From positions 1 to 52,161 of the IMG/VR virus record IMGVR_UViG_3300035698_011312: a stretch of 52,161 nucleotides of DNA; one strand, written 5' to 3'. A program made the position numbers and the translations under genes. Source of the stretch: a virus. Of the stretch, positions 43,392-51,385 are shown one piece after another. Position 1 is the stretch's first letter; every line of letters starts with the position of its first letter. Under the pieces are notes generated by a model. The model had not been told where the DNA came from and made no database searches. It worked only from the letters and a program-made list of their open reading frames with translations.

Positions 43392-43424
43392 AAGGTAGGG
43401 AGTAAAAAGCTCCCTACCTTTTTT
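43391..43424 (+). terminator. Intrinsic terminator after the SAP/lysine-rich gene
   Basis: AAAGGTAGGGAG (43391-43402) pairs over 12 bases with CTCCCTACCTTT (43410-43421), loop of seven, with six T (43419-43424). Position is right after the gene ending at 43352. Confidence 0.9.
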
Positions 43425-43440
43425 ACATATAGGAGGCTGG

Positions 43441-44418
43441 ATGGATGCGAAAAGGAGAGTAACACATATTGGTGATCCCTCACCAGAAAAGGGGAAGGAA
43501 CTAGCAGCAGCAAATAAAGCTCCTCTTGGTGCTCCAAAGATAATTATTCTTGGAGTTGGAAAGATGGGGCTTTTGATGAATGCCATACTCAGGCTGAGAG
43601 GGTATGAGCCAATAATGATAGATATGAATAAGCCAGTATTTGAAAGAAAGGACTATCCATATTATCCATTTTTCTTTCACAAGCAAGTAATTCCATTCAC
43701 TACTGACAAGAAGATCCATTTAGTGAAGACTATCATAGGTGGTGGAGATTATGATAAAAATTATTCTTTAAAGGTATATGGAATAATAAGTGATAAGGTA
43801 AAGATATCAAGTATAAGTCCAGTTAAGGTACAAGAGACTTGGGAGCTTAATACAGATTTGATACAGTCTTCATTTAAACCTGAGTTATTTATGAATGATA
43901 AGTTAGATGTATCAAAGTTCATTGATGAAGGAAAAATGTATTGGAATGATTGTGATGAATTTGTTAAGAATGATGCTTTTGATTATTTATTTTCAACTAT
44001 TCCTTTATTCTCTTATGTTGGTAGGGAGGGCAATTTTTTCCCTTATAGGGATGTGTATATCAAGAGAACAAAAACAGATGTGTTATATACTGAACCTAAT
44101 GTAGTCAAGATAGACTATGTAACAGATTTGCATGATCCAGTCTATAGGAGGACTTATTACAAGGACACTATGCTAGAGGAGTCAACAGCTCCTATATTTG
44201 ATCGAAGGGTGTTTGCTAAGTCTTATGATTGTAGGGGTGATGGTGAGTTAAGGAAAGGGGTATTGGCTGCCTTACAAGCAAAGAAGGTGTATTGCTTTGG
44301 AAGGTTTGCTACATGGAGACCTAATGTTTTTCTCCATCAAGAGATAACAAGGTTTATAAGATTTGTTGATAAGCACTTACCATTAGCTGTAGGAGGTTCA
44401 CATGTCAGTTCCTGGTAG
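43441..44418 (+). CDS. Rossmann-fold FAD/NAD-binding protein, UDP-galactopyranose-mutase-like ends
   Basis: GVGKMG (38-43) is a GxGxxG dinucleotide loop, followed by an acidic residue at the end of strand 2 (MIDMN, D61). Near the C-terminus VYCFGRFATWRPNVFLHQEITR (split around 283-302) resembles the FAD-binding end of UGM-like and amine-oxidase-like proteins. The middle is divergent. It is 325 residues long and precedes a nucleotide-modification-associated domain and ThyX, so a nucleotide or sugar oxidoreduction role is possible. SD is AGGAGG. Confidence 0.55.
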   Translation: MDAKRRVTHIGDPSPEKGKELAAANKAPLGAPKIIILGVGKMGLLMNAILRLRGYEPIMIDMNKPVFERKDYPYYPFFFHKQVIPFTTDKKIHLVKTIIGGGDYDKNYSLKVYGIISDKVKISSISPVKVQETWELNTDLIQSSFKPELFMNDKLDVSKFIDEGKMYWNDCDEFVKNDAFDYLFSTIPLFSYVGREGNFFPYRDVYIKRTKTDVLYTEPNVVKIDYVTDLHDPVYRRTYYKDTMLEESTAPIFDRRVFAKSYDCRGDGELRKGVLAALQAKKVYCFGRFATWRPNVFLHQEITRFIRFVDKHLPLAVGGSHVSSW

Positions 44419-45391
44419 GATGTTGAAGGCTATAGAACTATTTAAGGCAAAGAATAAGGACAGGGGTGATAGTTATAGAAAGGCAGGTGATATATTTTCT
44501 AAGTTTTGCCCTGATGGAATTACAATCAAAACTAAAGAGGACTTTAATGTTTTCTTTACTATCACCCAGCTTATAGATTGCTTGACTAGAATTATAACCT
44601 TGTTTGCTAAAGGTGATGATGCTAACTTTGAAAGTATATTTGATAGTGCTAGAGATTGTGGAGTATATTCCTTTATACTGGCTGAGTTATTAGAGGAATG
44701 GGAAAATATGAAGTTTGTTAATAAAAAGAGTTTTGAGGATAGTATGGAGCGAGTGACTGAAGTTGTTGCCGAGACAAGTAAAAAAAGCAGTGAAGTTCTT
44801 GGAGACCTTGGAGAGAAATTAAGGGAATCAGCAGAAAATACACCAGATAGTGTTGTTGGTAGTTTGGGGCCTGAGATGAGTAAAGCAGGATCAGAACTTA
44901 GAAAGATAATAAAAAGATTGGCTGAAGAAAATTTCAGCAAGAGCATTATTGAAAAGTTGAGAGAATTGGCTGAGGATGAAGAGGATGAAATACAGTTAGC
45001 AATAGATAGGCTTAAGAGTTTCCAGGAATTTAAGAAGTTAGGATTTCATGAAATTGATACATCTGATGAATATCAGAAGTTTATGGGGGATTCAGATTTT
45101 ATAGTTATTAGCCATTATGGTAGTTTGATGCTTGATGTAGCTGTTAGGGGTGAAATTGGATGGCATACAAAAATTGAGAAAAGGATAATATTGAAAGTTG
45201 ATGCAGCAGATTCAATTGAGGAGTATAGAAAAGGTAAAACAGCAATAGTAAGGGCACATATTCTTGAGGAGCATAAACAGGATAGAGATTTTATTGGTTT
45301 GAAAGATTATCCTATTTCCTTTAAAAAACCATTTGATAGGGAGAGGGGGTTCAACACAAGATTAGGCTTAAGGATAATAGAGGGACTATGA
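44402..45391 (+). CDS. Protein with N-terminal nucleotide-modification-associated (DUF1599/Nmad1-like) domain
   Basis: Residues about 10-105 follow the Nmad1/DUF1599 pattern: KNKDRGDSY, then IDCLTRIITL and NFESIFDSARDCGVYSF, i.e. K...GDSY, helix with D-x-x-x-RI, and E-S-x-x-D-x-x-D. These helical domains are related to MazG-like NTP pyrophosphatases and occur near base-modification genes in phages. Residues about 115-205 are coiled coil; the C-terminal 100 residues are unassigned. SD is AGGAGG; it overlaps the upstream gene by 17 bases. Confidence 0.55.
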   Translation: MSVPGRMLKAIELFKAKNKDRGDSYRKAGDIFSKFCPDGITIKTKEDFNVFFTITQLIDCLTRIITLFAKGDDANFESIFDSARDCGVYSFILAELLEEWENMKFVNKKSFEDSMERVTEVVAETSKKSSEVLGDLGEKLRESAENTPDSVVGSLGPEMSKAGSELRKIIKRLAEENFSKSIIEKLRELAEDEEDEIQLAIDRLKSFQEFKKLGFHEIDTSDEYQKFMGDSDFIVISHYGSLMLDVAVRGEIGWHTKIEKRIILKVDAADSIEEYRKGKTAIVRAHILEEHKQDRDFIGLKDYPISFKKPFDRERGFNTRLGLRIIEGL

Positions 45392-46083
45392 AAAGAACAG
45401 ATGGCAATATATATTATGTTTATGCTTTATGTGATGATAAGGGTAAACCATTTTATATAGGCAAAGGTAAGGGTAGAAGGGCATATGTACATTTTACTCC
45501 TAAGTACATAGAGACTTCTCCAAATAAGCACAAGAATAGAAAGATAAGTAAAATAAGAAGATTGACTGGAAAAGATCCAACAGTAGAAATTTTATTTGAT
45601 GAGTTGTATGAAGGTGATGCCCATTCTATGGAAGTTCAATTAATTTATGATATAGGGTTAGAGAATTTGACTAATTTAACTGAAGGTGGTGAATCTGTTT
45701 CAGGATGGAGTCAATCGCAAAAGGTAAGAGATAGGATGAGAGAATACAGTAAAACAAATATAGGGGAAAATCATTATTTGTATGGTAAGAAATTGAAAGA
45801 ATTATATCCCCAAATAAGTAAGGCTGTAACAGAAAGCAATAAAAGTAGGACAGGTACAAGACATTCTTCATATGGCAAGATTAAGTATTTTTTTATTTCA
45901 CCAACGGGTGTTGGATATAATGATATACTTAATCTGAAAGGATTTTGTAAAAAACATAAATTAAATTTTGGTAGAGTGCTTGGGGTAGTTAGAGGCATAA
46001 GGGATGCTTATAAAAGCAAATATCATAGAAATAGAAAATTACTTTATGGTAATTGGAATATGAGAAGGGAGCTGTTGAAATGA
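45388..46083 (+). CDS. GIY-YIG homing endonuclease with NUMOD-type DNA-binding modules
   Basis: YYVYAL (9-14) and FYIGKGKGRR (22-31) are the GIY-YIG core, with an N-E-type catalytic region following. Residues about 108-160 hold two NUMOD3-like repeats (SQKVRDRMREYSK...GENHYLYGKK; SNKSRTGTRHSSYGK), and about 172-208 an IENR1/NUMOD1-like motif (SPTGVGYNDILNLKGFCKKHKL). Such free-standing genes spread by cutting cognate sites lacking the insert. It is wedged between two coupled genes, with its first codons similar to those of the polymerase gene. Confidence 0.88.
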   Translation: MKRTDGNIYYVYALCDDKGKPFYIGKGKGRRAYVHFTPKYIETSPNKHKNRKISKIRRLTGKDPTVEILFDELYEGDAHSMEVQLIYDIGLENLTNLTEGGESVSGWSQSQKVRDRMREYSKTNIGENHYLYGKKLKELYPQISKAVTESNKSRTGTRHSSYGKIKYFFISPTGVGYNDILNLKGFCKKHKLNFGRVLGVVRGIRDAYKSKYHRNRKLLYGNWNMRRELLK

Positions 46084-49000
46084 TTAAAAGAACAGATGAT
46101 TTTGTTCATTTGCATTGTCATACGGAATATTCTCTCCTGGATGGAATGTGTAGGATAGAGACAGGTGGCTTAGTATCTGATCAGGATTATACTTACACAG
46201 GTGAGGATACTTTAACCAAAAAGATTATAAGGAATGGTCAAAATGCCTGTGCTATAACTGATCATGGAACTATAGGTGGTTATTACAAGTTTTATAATAA
46301 TTGTAATAAGAAAGGACTTAAGCCTATAATTGGTTGTGAGTTCTATATGGTTCCAGACAATTCTGTGAAGGAGAAAGGATATAGGAAGGGAAGGGCAAAT
46401 CACCTAACAGTTATAGCTAAAAATCTTAATGGTCTTAAAAATTTGTTTAAGATAAATGAGAAGGCATGGGGTGATGGTTTTTATTACCATGCTAGGATAG
46501 ACCCCCAATTGTTGTTTGATAATAAAGAGGACTTGATTGTTATGTCTGCTTGTACTTCTGGCCCATTGTGTTCTATGCTTATACAGGATGAGTCTAAAGG
46601 TTTCAAGAAGGCATATAAATTTGGTGGAATATTAAAGGATGAGTTTGGTGATGATTTTTATATGGAGATTATGCCTCATGATTTCAAAGAACAAAGGATA
46701 GCAAACAAGGGGATAATAAAACTTTCCAAAAAGTTAGATGTTCCAATGGTAGCAACTAATGATGTACACTATTTGGAAGAGAAGGATTGGAAGACACATG
46801 AAGTGTATCTCTGTATCCAAACTAAAGGGTATATGGATGATCCAAATAGGTTCAGGTTTTCTACTAATGGTTTTTATGTTCGCACCAGGAAGGAAATGAA
46901 GAGAGCCTTTAAGGATTGTCACCCATATATAGATAAAGACATACTAAGGAAGTCTTTCGACATCACTTTAGATATTGCTGAGAAAGTTGACATAAAACTT
47001 CCTGAGAAAAAGAAGCACCTACCTATACCTAAGATACCAGGTAGTTATGACAATCCATCTGAGTATTTGGAAGCTTTGGTATGGAAGTGTTGGAAAAGGA
47101 ATAGAATAGAGCAGACAAATATAAAGAGAGTTGCTAAGAAAAGAGGGGAGAGTGTAAAGAAGGTCAAGAAGGAATATTTGGCTAGGGTGAAAAGAGAATT
47201 AAAAATGATTAACTCTTTAGGTTTCCAGAATTATTTCATCATAGTCTATAGGATGTGCAAGGAGGTCAAGAAAAGGGGCATATTGAAAGGCGTTGGCAGA
47301 GGAAGTGTAGGTGGAAGCTTAGTCTGCCATATTCTAAGGATTATTGCTATTGATCCTATAGAATGGGATTTAATGTTTGAAAGGTTTATGAGTCAACATA
47401 GGATAAGTGAACCTGATATAGATTTGGATTTTGAGGATAGTAGAAGGCATGAGGTTAAGGATTATTTATTCAAAACATATGGAATGAAATATTCTGCTAG
47501 TATAGGGACATGGGGATTGTTGAAAGGGAAGCAAGCCATCAGGGATATATCAAGAGTATTCAAAGTTCCACTTGCTGATGTAGGTAGGGTCACAAGTCAT
47601 ATCATCCAAAGGTCAGGAGGGGATGAAAGAAAATCTAATACTATTGCCGATAGTTTTAAGGAGTTTGATACATGTAAAGAATTTGATAGAAAATATCCTT
47701 ATGTTCTTAAGCATGCTAAAAAAGTTGAAGGTTTAATTAGGCAAGGTGGAGTTCATGCTTGTGGGTTAGTTGTGTCTAATAAAAATCTAGCCAATTATAT
47801 CCCTATTGAGTATAGAGGTTCTGCTGGAAAGGAAAAGGTCAAGGTAGCAGCAATGACTGCTAAAGAGGTAGAGAAAAATGGGCTTTTAAAAATTGATGTA
47901 TTGAGCCTACAGACTTTAAGTGTTATAAATGGTGCTGTGGAACTTATCAAGGAAAGGACAGGCAGAGAGATAGATGTTAATAGTTTATCTTTTGATGATT
48001 CTGAAGTTATTCAAGAGTTTACTGATTGCCATTTTTCTGGGATATTTCAATTTGATAGTGTAGGTATGACTAAGACCTGTAAGAAGTTTACATTTAGAAA
48101 TTTTGATGATGTAGGAGCTTTGAATGCTCTGTATAGACCTGGAGCAATGCGTTCTGGATTTGCTAAACAATTTATAGATAGATCAATTGGAAAGGAGAAG
48201 GTGCCAAAAGTTCATCCTATATATGATGAAGTATGTGGGCCAACTTTTGGTATTATTTTATATCAGGAGCAGGTGTCAGGATTATTTCATAGGTTAGCAT
48301 CATTACCTCTGGATGATGCTGATCATGTTCGTGCGATTATTTCTAAGAGTCAGGGTGCTGATGTTATGGAACAATATAGGAATAGTTTTATTGATGGGTG
48401 TAAAAAGAATGGTCTTAATGAAAAGATGGCAAAAGATATTTTTAACAAGATAACATTCTTTGCTTCCTATTCTTTTAACAAGTCTCACTCTTACCAGTAT
48501 GGTGGTGTAGCTTATCAGTGTATGTACCTGAAACATTATTATCCTCATGAGTATATGGCAAGTCTTATCAAGTTTGAGAGTGATGATGATAAGATTGTTG
48601 ATTTTATAAAGGAGTGTAGGAGATTGGGCATCAAGGTAGTAAAGCCAAATGTTAGTCTATCAAGTGAGCAAACAACTTTAGAGGGCAAAGATATAATATA
48701 TGGCTTAAGGGATATAAAGAAGGTAGGAGTAAAAGCAGCTCCTAGCATCTCGAATAACAAGCCCTACAAGGACTTTTATGACTTCTTAGGGAAAGTACAA
48801 AGGAGGGTAGTGCATAAGGGCGTTATAGGTAGTTTAGCTCTTGCTGGTGCTTTGAGGGATTTTTGTCCAAATAGGAGGTGGTTGTGTAAGAAATTAGAGG
48901 ACATAATTGATGCCAAACCTGTTGAGAGAAAGAAGTGGATCAAGAGGATGAAAAACTCTTATAAGAAAAAGAATTGGGATGAGGAAACAGAATTGCTTGA

Positions 49001-49850
49001 GGAACAGAAAGTGTTATCAGTTCCTGGTGAAAGACACATGTTGTCATTTTTCTATGATAAATTATCAGAGATACAAGCTGATGGTATAAAGTTTGAAGAC
49101 CCAGGGGATATTGATTGGAGTGATAATCAGTCTACTTATTTTGCTGGGGTGGTATTTGAATCTAGATATAATCAGGTTGGTGATTTTGATTTGGTGAAGC
49201 CTGATGAGAAGCAAAAGAAAAAACAGAAGGCAGAAGACAGACCCTTTGGTGCTAGGTATTGTACTGTTAATTTGGAAAGTGAAAATGGGTTTTCTAGATA
49301 TAGCATTCAGCCAAAAGTATATGCTCATTATAGAAGGGAGCTGGAGGATGTTAATGGTAAGCCTTATATTATAAGAGCCTTGAAGTATAGAAAGACAGAA
49401 AACTTTTTTGTGAGCAATGTATTTAATTTATATAGAGTGAGAGATGGGTACAATAAAGGTTTTTATAAAATATTGAATGGAAACTGGCATAAGAAACACA
49501 AAGGCAGAATATCACTTAAGAAAACTAGGAAGTTCAAACAGGATAAGTTAATTCCATTAGCAGTTACTATCATGATGGTAAAGAAACTCTACACAAGAAA
49601 AGGTGATTTGATGGCCTTTATTGATGTGGAGGATTATAGTGGAAGAGATGATATTGTAGTTTTCCCTAGAGATTATAGCAAATTCAAGAAGTACTTAAAG
49701 CAAGGCAACTTAATCAAAACAATAGTCCATAGTAGATTAACTAAGGACAAACAACAGACAAGTAAGAGAAGTTTGTTTTTGGATTCAAGTAGAGGATGTA
49801 AAGTCAAAGTTGTAAAAAATATCATGGATGACCTACAGATAAAAAAATAA
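46080..49850 (+). CDS. dnaE: DNA polymerase III alpha subunit, DnaE type with intact PHP domain
   Basis: ATG at 46080 has AAGGGAG and overlaps the upstream stop; the earlier TTG reading is unlikely. The 1256-residue protein starts with HLHCHTEYSLLDG and AITDHGTIGG, GCEFY, SACTSGPL, TNDVHYL: all main PHP metal ligands appear present. The palm has PDIDLDFED and LLKIDVLS, giving the three catalytic aspartates. GVHACGLVVS and LYRPGAMRSG are typical, and an OB-fold lies near the end. An intact PHP may proofread, since no separate exonuclease is seen in the window. Confidence 0.93.
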   Translation: MIKRTDDFVHLHCHTEYSLLDGMCRIETGGLVSDQDYTYTGEDTLTKKIIRNGQNACAITDHGTIGGYYKFYNNCNKKGLKPIIGCEFYMVPDNSVKEKGYRKGRANHLTVIAKNLNGLKNLFKINEKAWGDGFYYHARIDPQLLFDNKEDLIVMSACTSGPLCSMLIQDESKGFKKAYKFGGILKDEFGDDFYMEIMPHDFKEQRIANKGIIKLSKKLDVPMVATNDVHYLEEKDWKTHEVYLCIQTKGYMDDPNRFRFSTNGFYVRTRKEMKRAFKDCHPYIDKDILRKSFDITLDIAEKVDIKLPEKKKHLPIPKIPGSYDNPSEYLEALVWKCWKRNRIEQTNIKRVAKKRGESVKKVKKEYLARVKRELKMINSLGFQNYFIIVYRMCKEVKKRGILKGVGRGSVGGSLVCHILRIIAIDPIEWDLMFERFMSQHRISEPDIDLDFEDSRRHEVKDYLFKTYGMKYSASIGTWGLLKGKQAIRDISRVFKVPLADVGRVTSHIIQRSGGDERKSNTIADSFKEFDTCKEFDRKYPYVLKHAKKVEGLIRQGGVHACGLVVSNKNLANYIPIEYRGSAGKEKVKVAAMTAKEVEKNGLLKIDVLSLQTLSVINGAVELIKERTGREIDVNSLSFDDSEVIQEFTDCHFSGIFQFDSVGMTKTCKKFTFRNFDDVGALNALYRPGAMRSGFAKQFIDRSIGKEKVPKVHPIYDEVCGPTFGIILYQEQVSGLFHRLASLPLDDADHVRAIISKSQGADVMEQYRNSFIDGCKKNGLNEKMAKDIFNKITFFASYSFNKSHSYQYGGVAYQCMYLKHYYPHEYMASLIKFESDDDKIVDFIKECRRLGIKVVKPNVSLSSEQTTLEGKDIIYGLRDIKKVGVKAAPSISNNKPYKDFYDFLGKVQRRVVHKGVIGSLALAGALRDFCPNRRWLCKKLEDIIDAKPVERKKWIKRMKNSYKKKNWDEETELLEEQKVLSVPGERHMLSFFYDKLSEIQADGIKFEDPGDIDWSDNQSTYFAGVVFESRYNQVGDFDLVKPDEKQKKKQKAEDRPFGARYCTVNLESENGFSRYSIQPKVYAHYRRELEDVNGKPYIIRALKYRKTENFFVSNVFNLYRVRDGYNKGFYKILNGNWHKKHKGRISLKKTRKFKQDKLIPLAVTIMMVKKLYTRKGDLMAFIDVEDYSGRDDIVVFPRDYSKFKKYLKQGNLIKTIVHSRLTKDKQQTSKRSLFLDSSRGCKVKVVKNIMDDLQIKK

Positions 49851-49879
49851 AAATAATAGACTTAAACAGAAGTTGATCC

Positions 49880-49898
49880 AGTATATTATATATAGATA
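49880..49898 (+). promoter_or_regulatory. AGTATATTATATATAGATA element before the ThyX gene
   Basis: It has the same TATATTA core with an ATAGATA ending, in the 82-base gap after dnaE. No clear SD-masking arm here. It probably opens the ThyX-SSB unit. Confidence 0.45.
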
Positions 49899-49932
49899 GT
49901 TAAAGAACACCTTTAATTTAAGGAGGAAGGTT

Positions 49933-50775
49933 ATGGAAGTAAAGACTGACAAGAATTTGGGGATGGTGGAGGATACCTATGATGGTAGAGTCCCAAATTT
50001 TGCTACAGCAAAAGGCAAGGAAGGCATCTGGGTGAAATTGATAAATGAGAATCAAAGCCCCAAAGATTGTATAGAGACAATCTATCAGATGGTTATGTCT
50101 ACTTGGGGTAAGGCTATTAAGAATGGTGTGGAGGATGGGGAAAAATTGGAAGTAGTAAAGATGGGGCTTCAGGGTGGAACCTTAAGGAATGCTTTGGAGA
50201 GTGTTAAGTTTACTTTTGCTATATCTGGAATTAGTAGAGCAACTACTCACCAGATAGTGAGAACCAGGATAGGTGCTGGTTTTGCTCAGCAGGGAGGTAG
50301 AGATAATGACTGGAGGATGCATGAAGTACGTGTCCCTAGAAGGGTAGTTGAAAATGAGGAGGTGTGCAAAAAATTCTTAAAAGCTATTGCTGCCTGTAAA
50401 GAGGCTTATGCTTCTGCTGTTGATGCTGGGATTATGTTCCAGGATGCTAGGTTTATCCTGCCTATAGGCACTACCACTCATATTATAGAGACTATCAACT
50501 ATGCTGCCTTACAAGGCCTCATGGCTAATAGACTCTGCCATAATATGCAGTGGGAGATTAATCATGTAGCTGCTTTAATGAAGGCAGAAGTTTCTAAATG
50601 GAACTTCATGTTCGGGAAGTATCTTAAGCCCAGATGTGAGTTGCTGGGTAAGTGTACTTATGCAGCTCACTTGATTGAACCTTGTGGTTTGTTCCCCAAT
50701 AAAATAACTACAGGGGAAGCAAAGAAAGAGGATTACAGGTATCCTAAAGAAATGAATGGGAGCTTTGGACTGTGA
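49933..50775 (+). CDS. thyX: ThyX-like flavin-dependent thymidylate synthase, divergent signature
   Basis: The C-terminal block NRLCHNMQWEINHVA is the conserved ThyX end (LRLxxxAQWEIR). The usual RHRx7S motif is replaced: R110-T-R112 then IGAGFAQQGGR, with Gln/Gly where Ser is expected and one extra residue before the closing Arg123. ThyX converts dUMP to dTMP using FAD and methylene-THF. The changed motif suggests altered chemistry, such as a modified pyrimidine, or a divergent but normal enzyme. SD is AAGGAGG. Confidence 0.8.
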   Translation: MEVKTDKNLGMVEDTYDGRVPNFATAKGKEGIWVKLINENQSPKDCIETIYQMVMSTWGKAIKNGVEDGEKLEVVKMGLQGGTLRNALESVKFTFAISGISRATTHQIVRTRIGAGFAQQGGRDNDWRMHEVRVPRRVVENEEVCKKFLKAIAACKEAYASAVDAGIMFQDARFILPIGTTTHIIETINYAALQGLMANRLCHNMQWEINHVAALMKAEVSKWNFMFGKYLKPRCELLGKCTYAAHLIEPCGLFPNKITTGEAKKEDYRYPKEMNGSFGL

Positions 50776-51368
50776 AAAAATTCAGGAGTAAAAAGGATTT
50801 CATAGATAAAGGTAAAAGGAACCTCATCAAGGCATCTCCAAAAGAGGTGCTTAGGCAGTTAGAGGAGGAGCTGATTGATGATGTAAGAATTGCCAAAGAG
50901 GACATAGAAAATGTAGCTTTTTGGAATATTCCTGATACTCCTGAAGAGTTCAATTCATTTATAAAAAAGTATCCTTCTGTTTGTATTTATTGGGGGATGC
51001 TCTATAATGCCCAATTTAGGAAAGCAAAAGCAGCAGATAGGAGACATACCAATTATATCTTATCTAAAAGAGATAAGTGTTTCAAAGCATATAAGAAAGC
51101 AAGAAGTGATGGTAAAGGAAAAATATCAAAACAACCTACAAAGGAGGACTATGATCAGCAGTTTAGGAAGTTGTATGGCAAGAAAAAGAAATACCTTAAA
51201 CTGATAAGGTCAATGGAAAAGGAAAAGGAGGTAAGAGACAAGTTAGAAACTATCTATATGGGTGCCAAGTTATTTAAAGACATATTAGTTGTGTCTGGTA
51301 ACCTTTTAATTAACATGATGAACAAAGGCCTGATACCTATCAGAACCTTTGATAACAATAAGGATTAA
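50772..51368 (+). CDS. Hypothetical helical protein; possible recombination mediator (UvsY-like)
   Basis: GTG at 50772 overlaps the ThyX stop. The 198-residue protein is helical and charged (LRQLEEELIDDVRIAKEDIENVAFW; PTKEDYDQQFRKLYGKKK) and ends in a helix (LFKDILVVSGNLL). This outline and its place directly before an SSB gene resemble phage mediators such as UvsY that load recombinase on SSB-coated DNA. The similarity is weak and by eye only. Confidence 0.4.
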   Translation: MKKFRSKKDFIDKGKRNLIKASPKEVLRQLEEELIDDVRIAKEDIENVAFWNIPDTPEEFNSFIKKYPSVCIYWGMLYNAQFRKAKAADRRHTNYILSKRDKCFKAYKKARSDGKGKISKQPTKEDYDQQFRKLYGKKKKYLKLIRSMEKEKEVRDKLETIYMGAKLFKDILVVSGNLLINMMNKGLIPIRTFDNNKD

Positions 51369-51385
51369 ATTTTTAGGAGGTAGTT

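Noticed and set aside
46053-46079. Longer start (TTG) for DnaE
   Set aside because: The PHP domain begins right after ATG 46080, which has an SD and the usual overlap.
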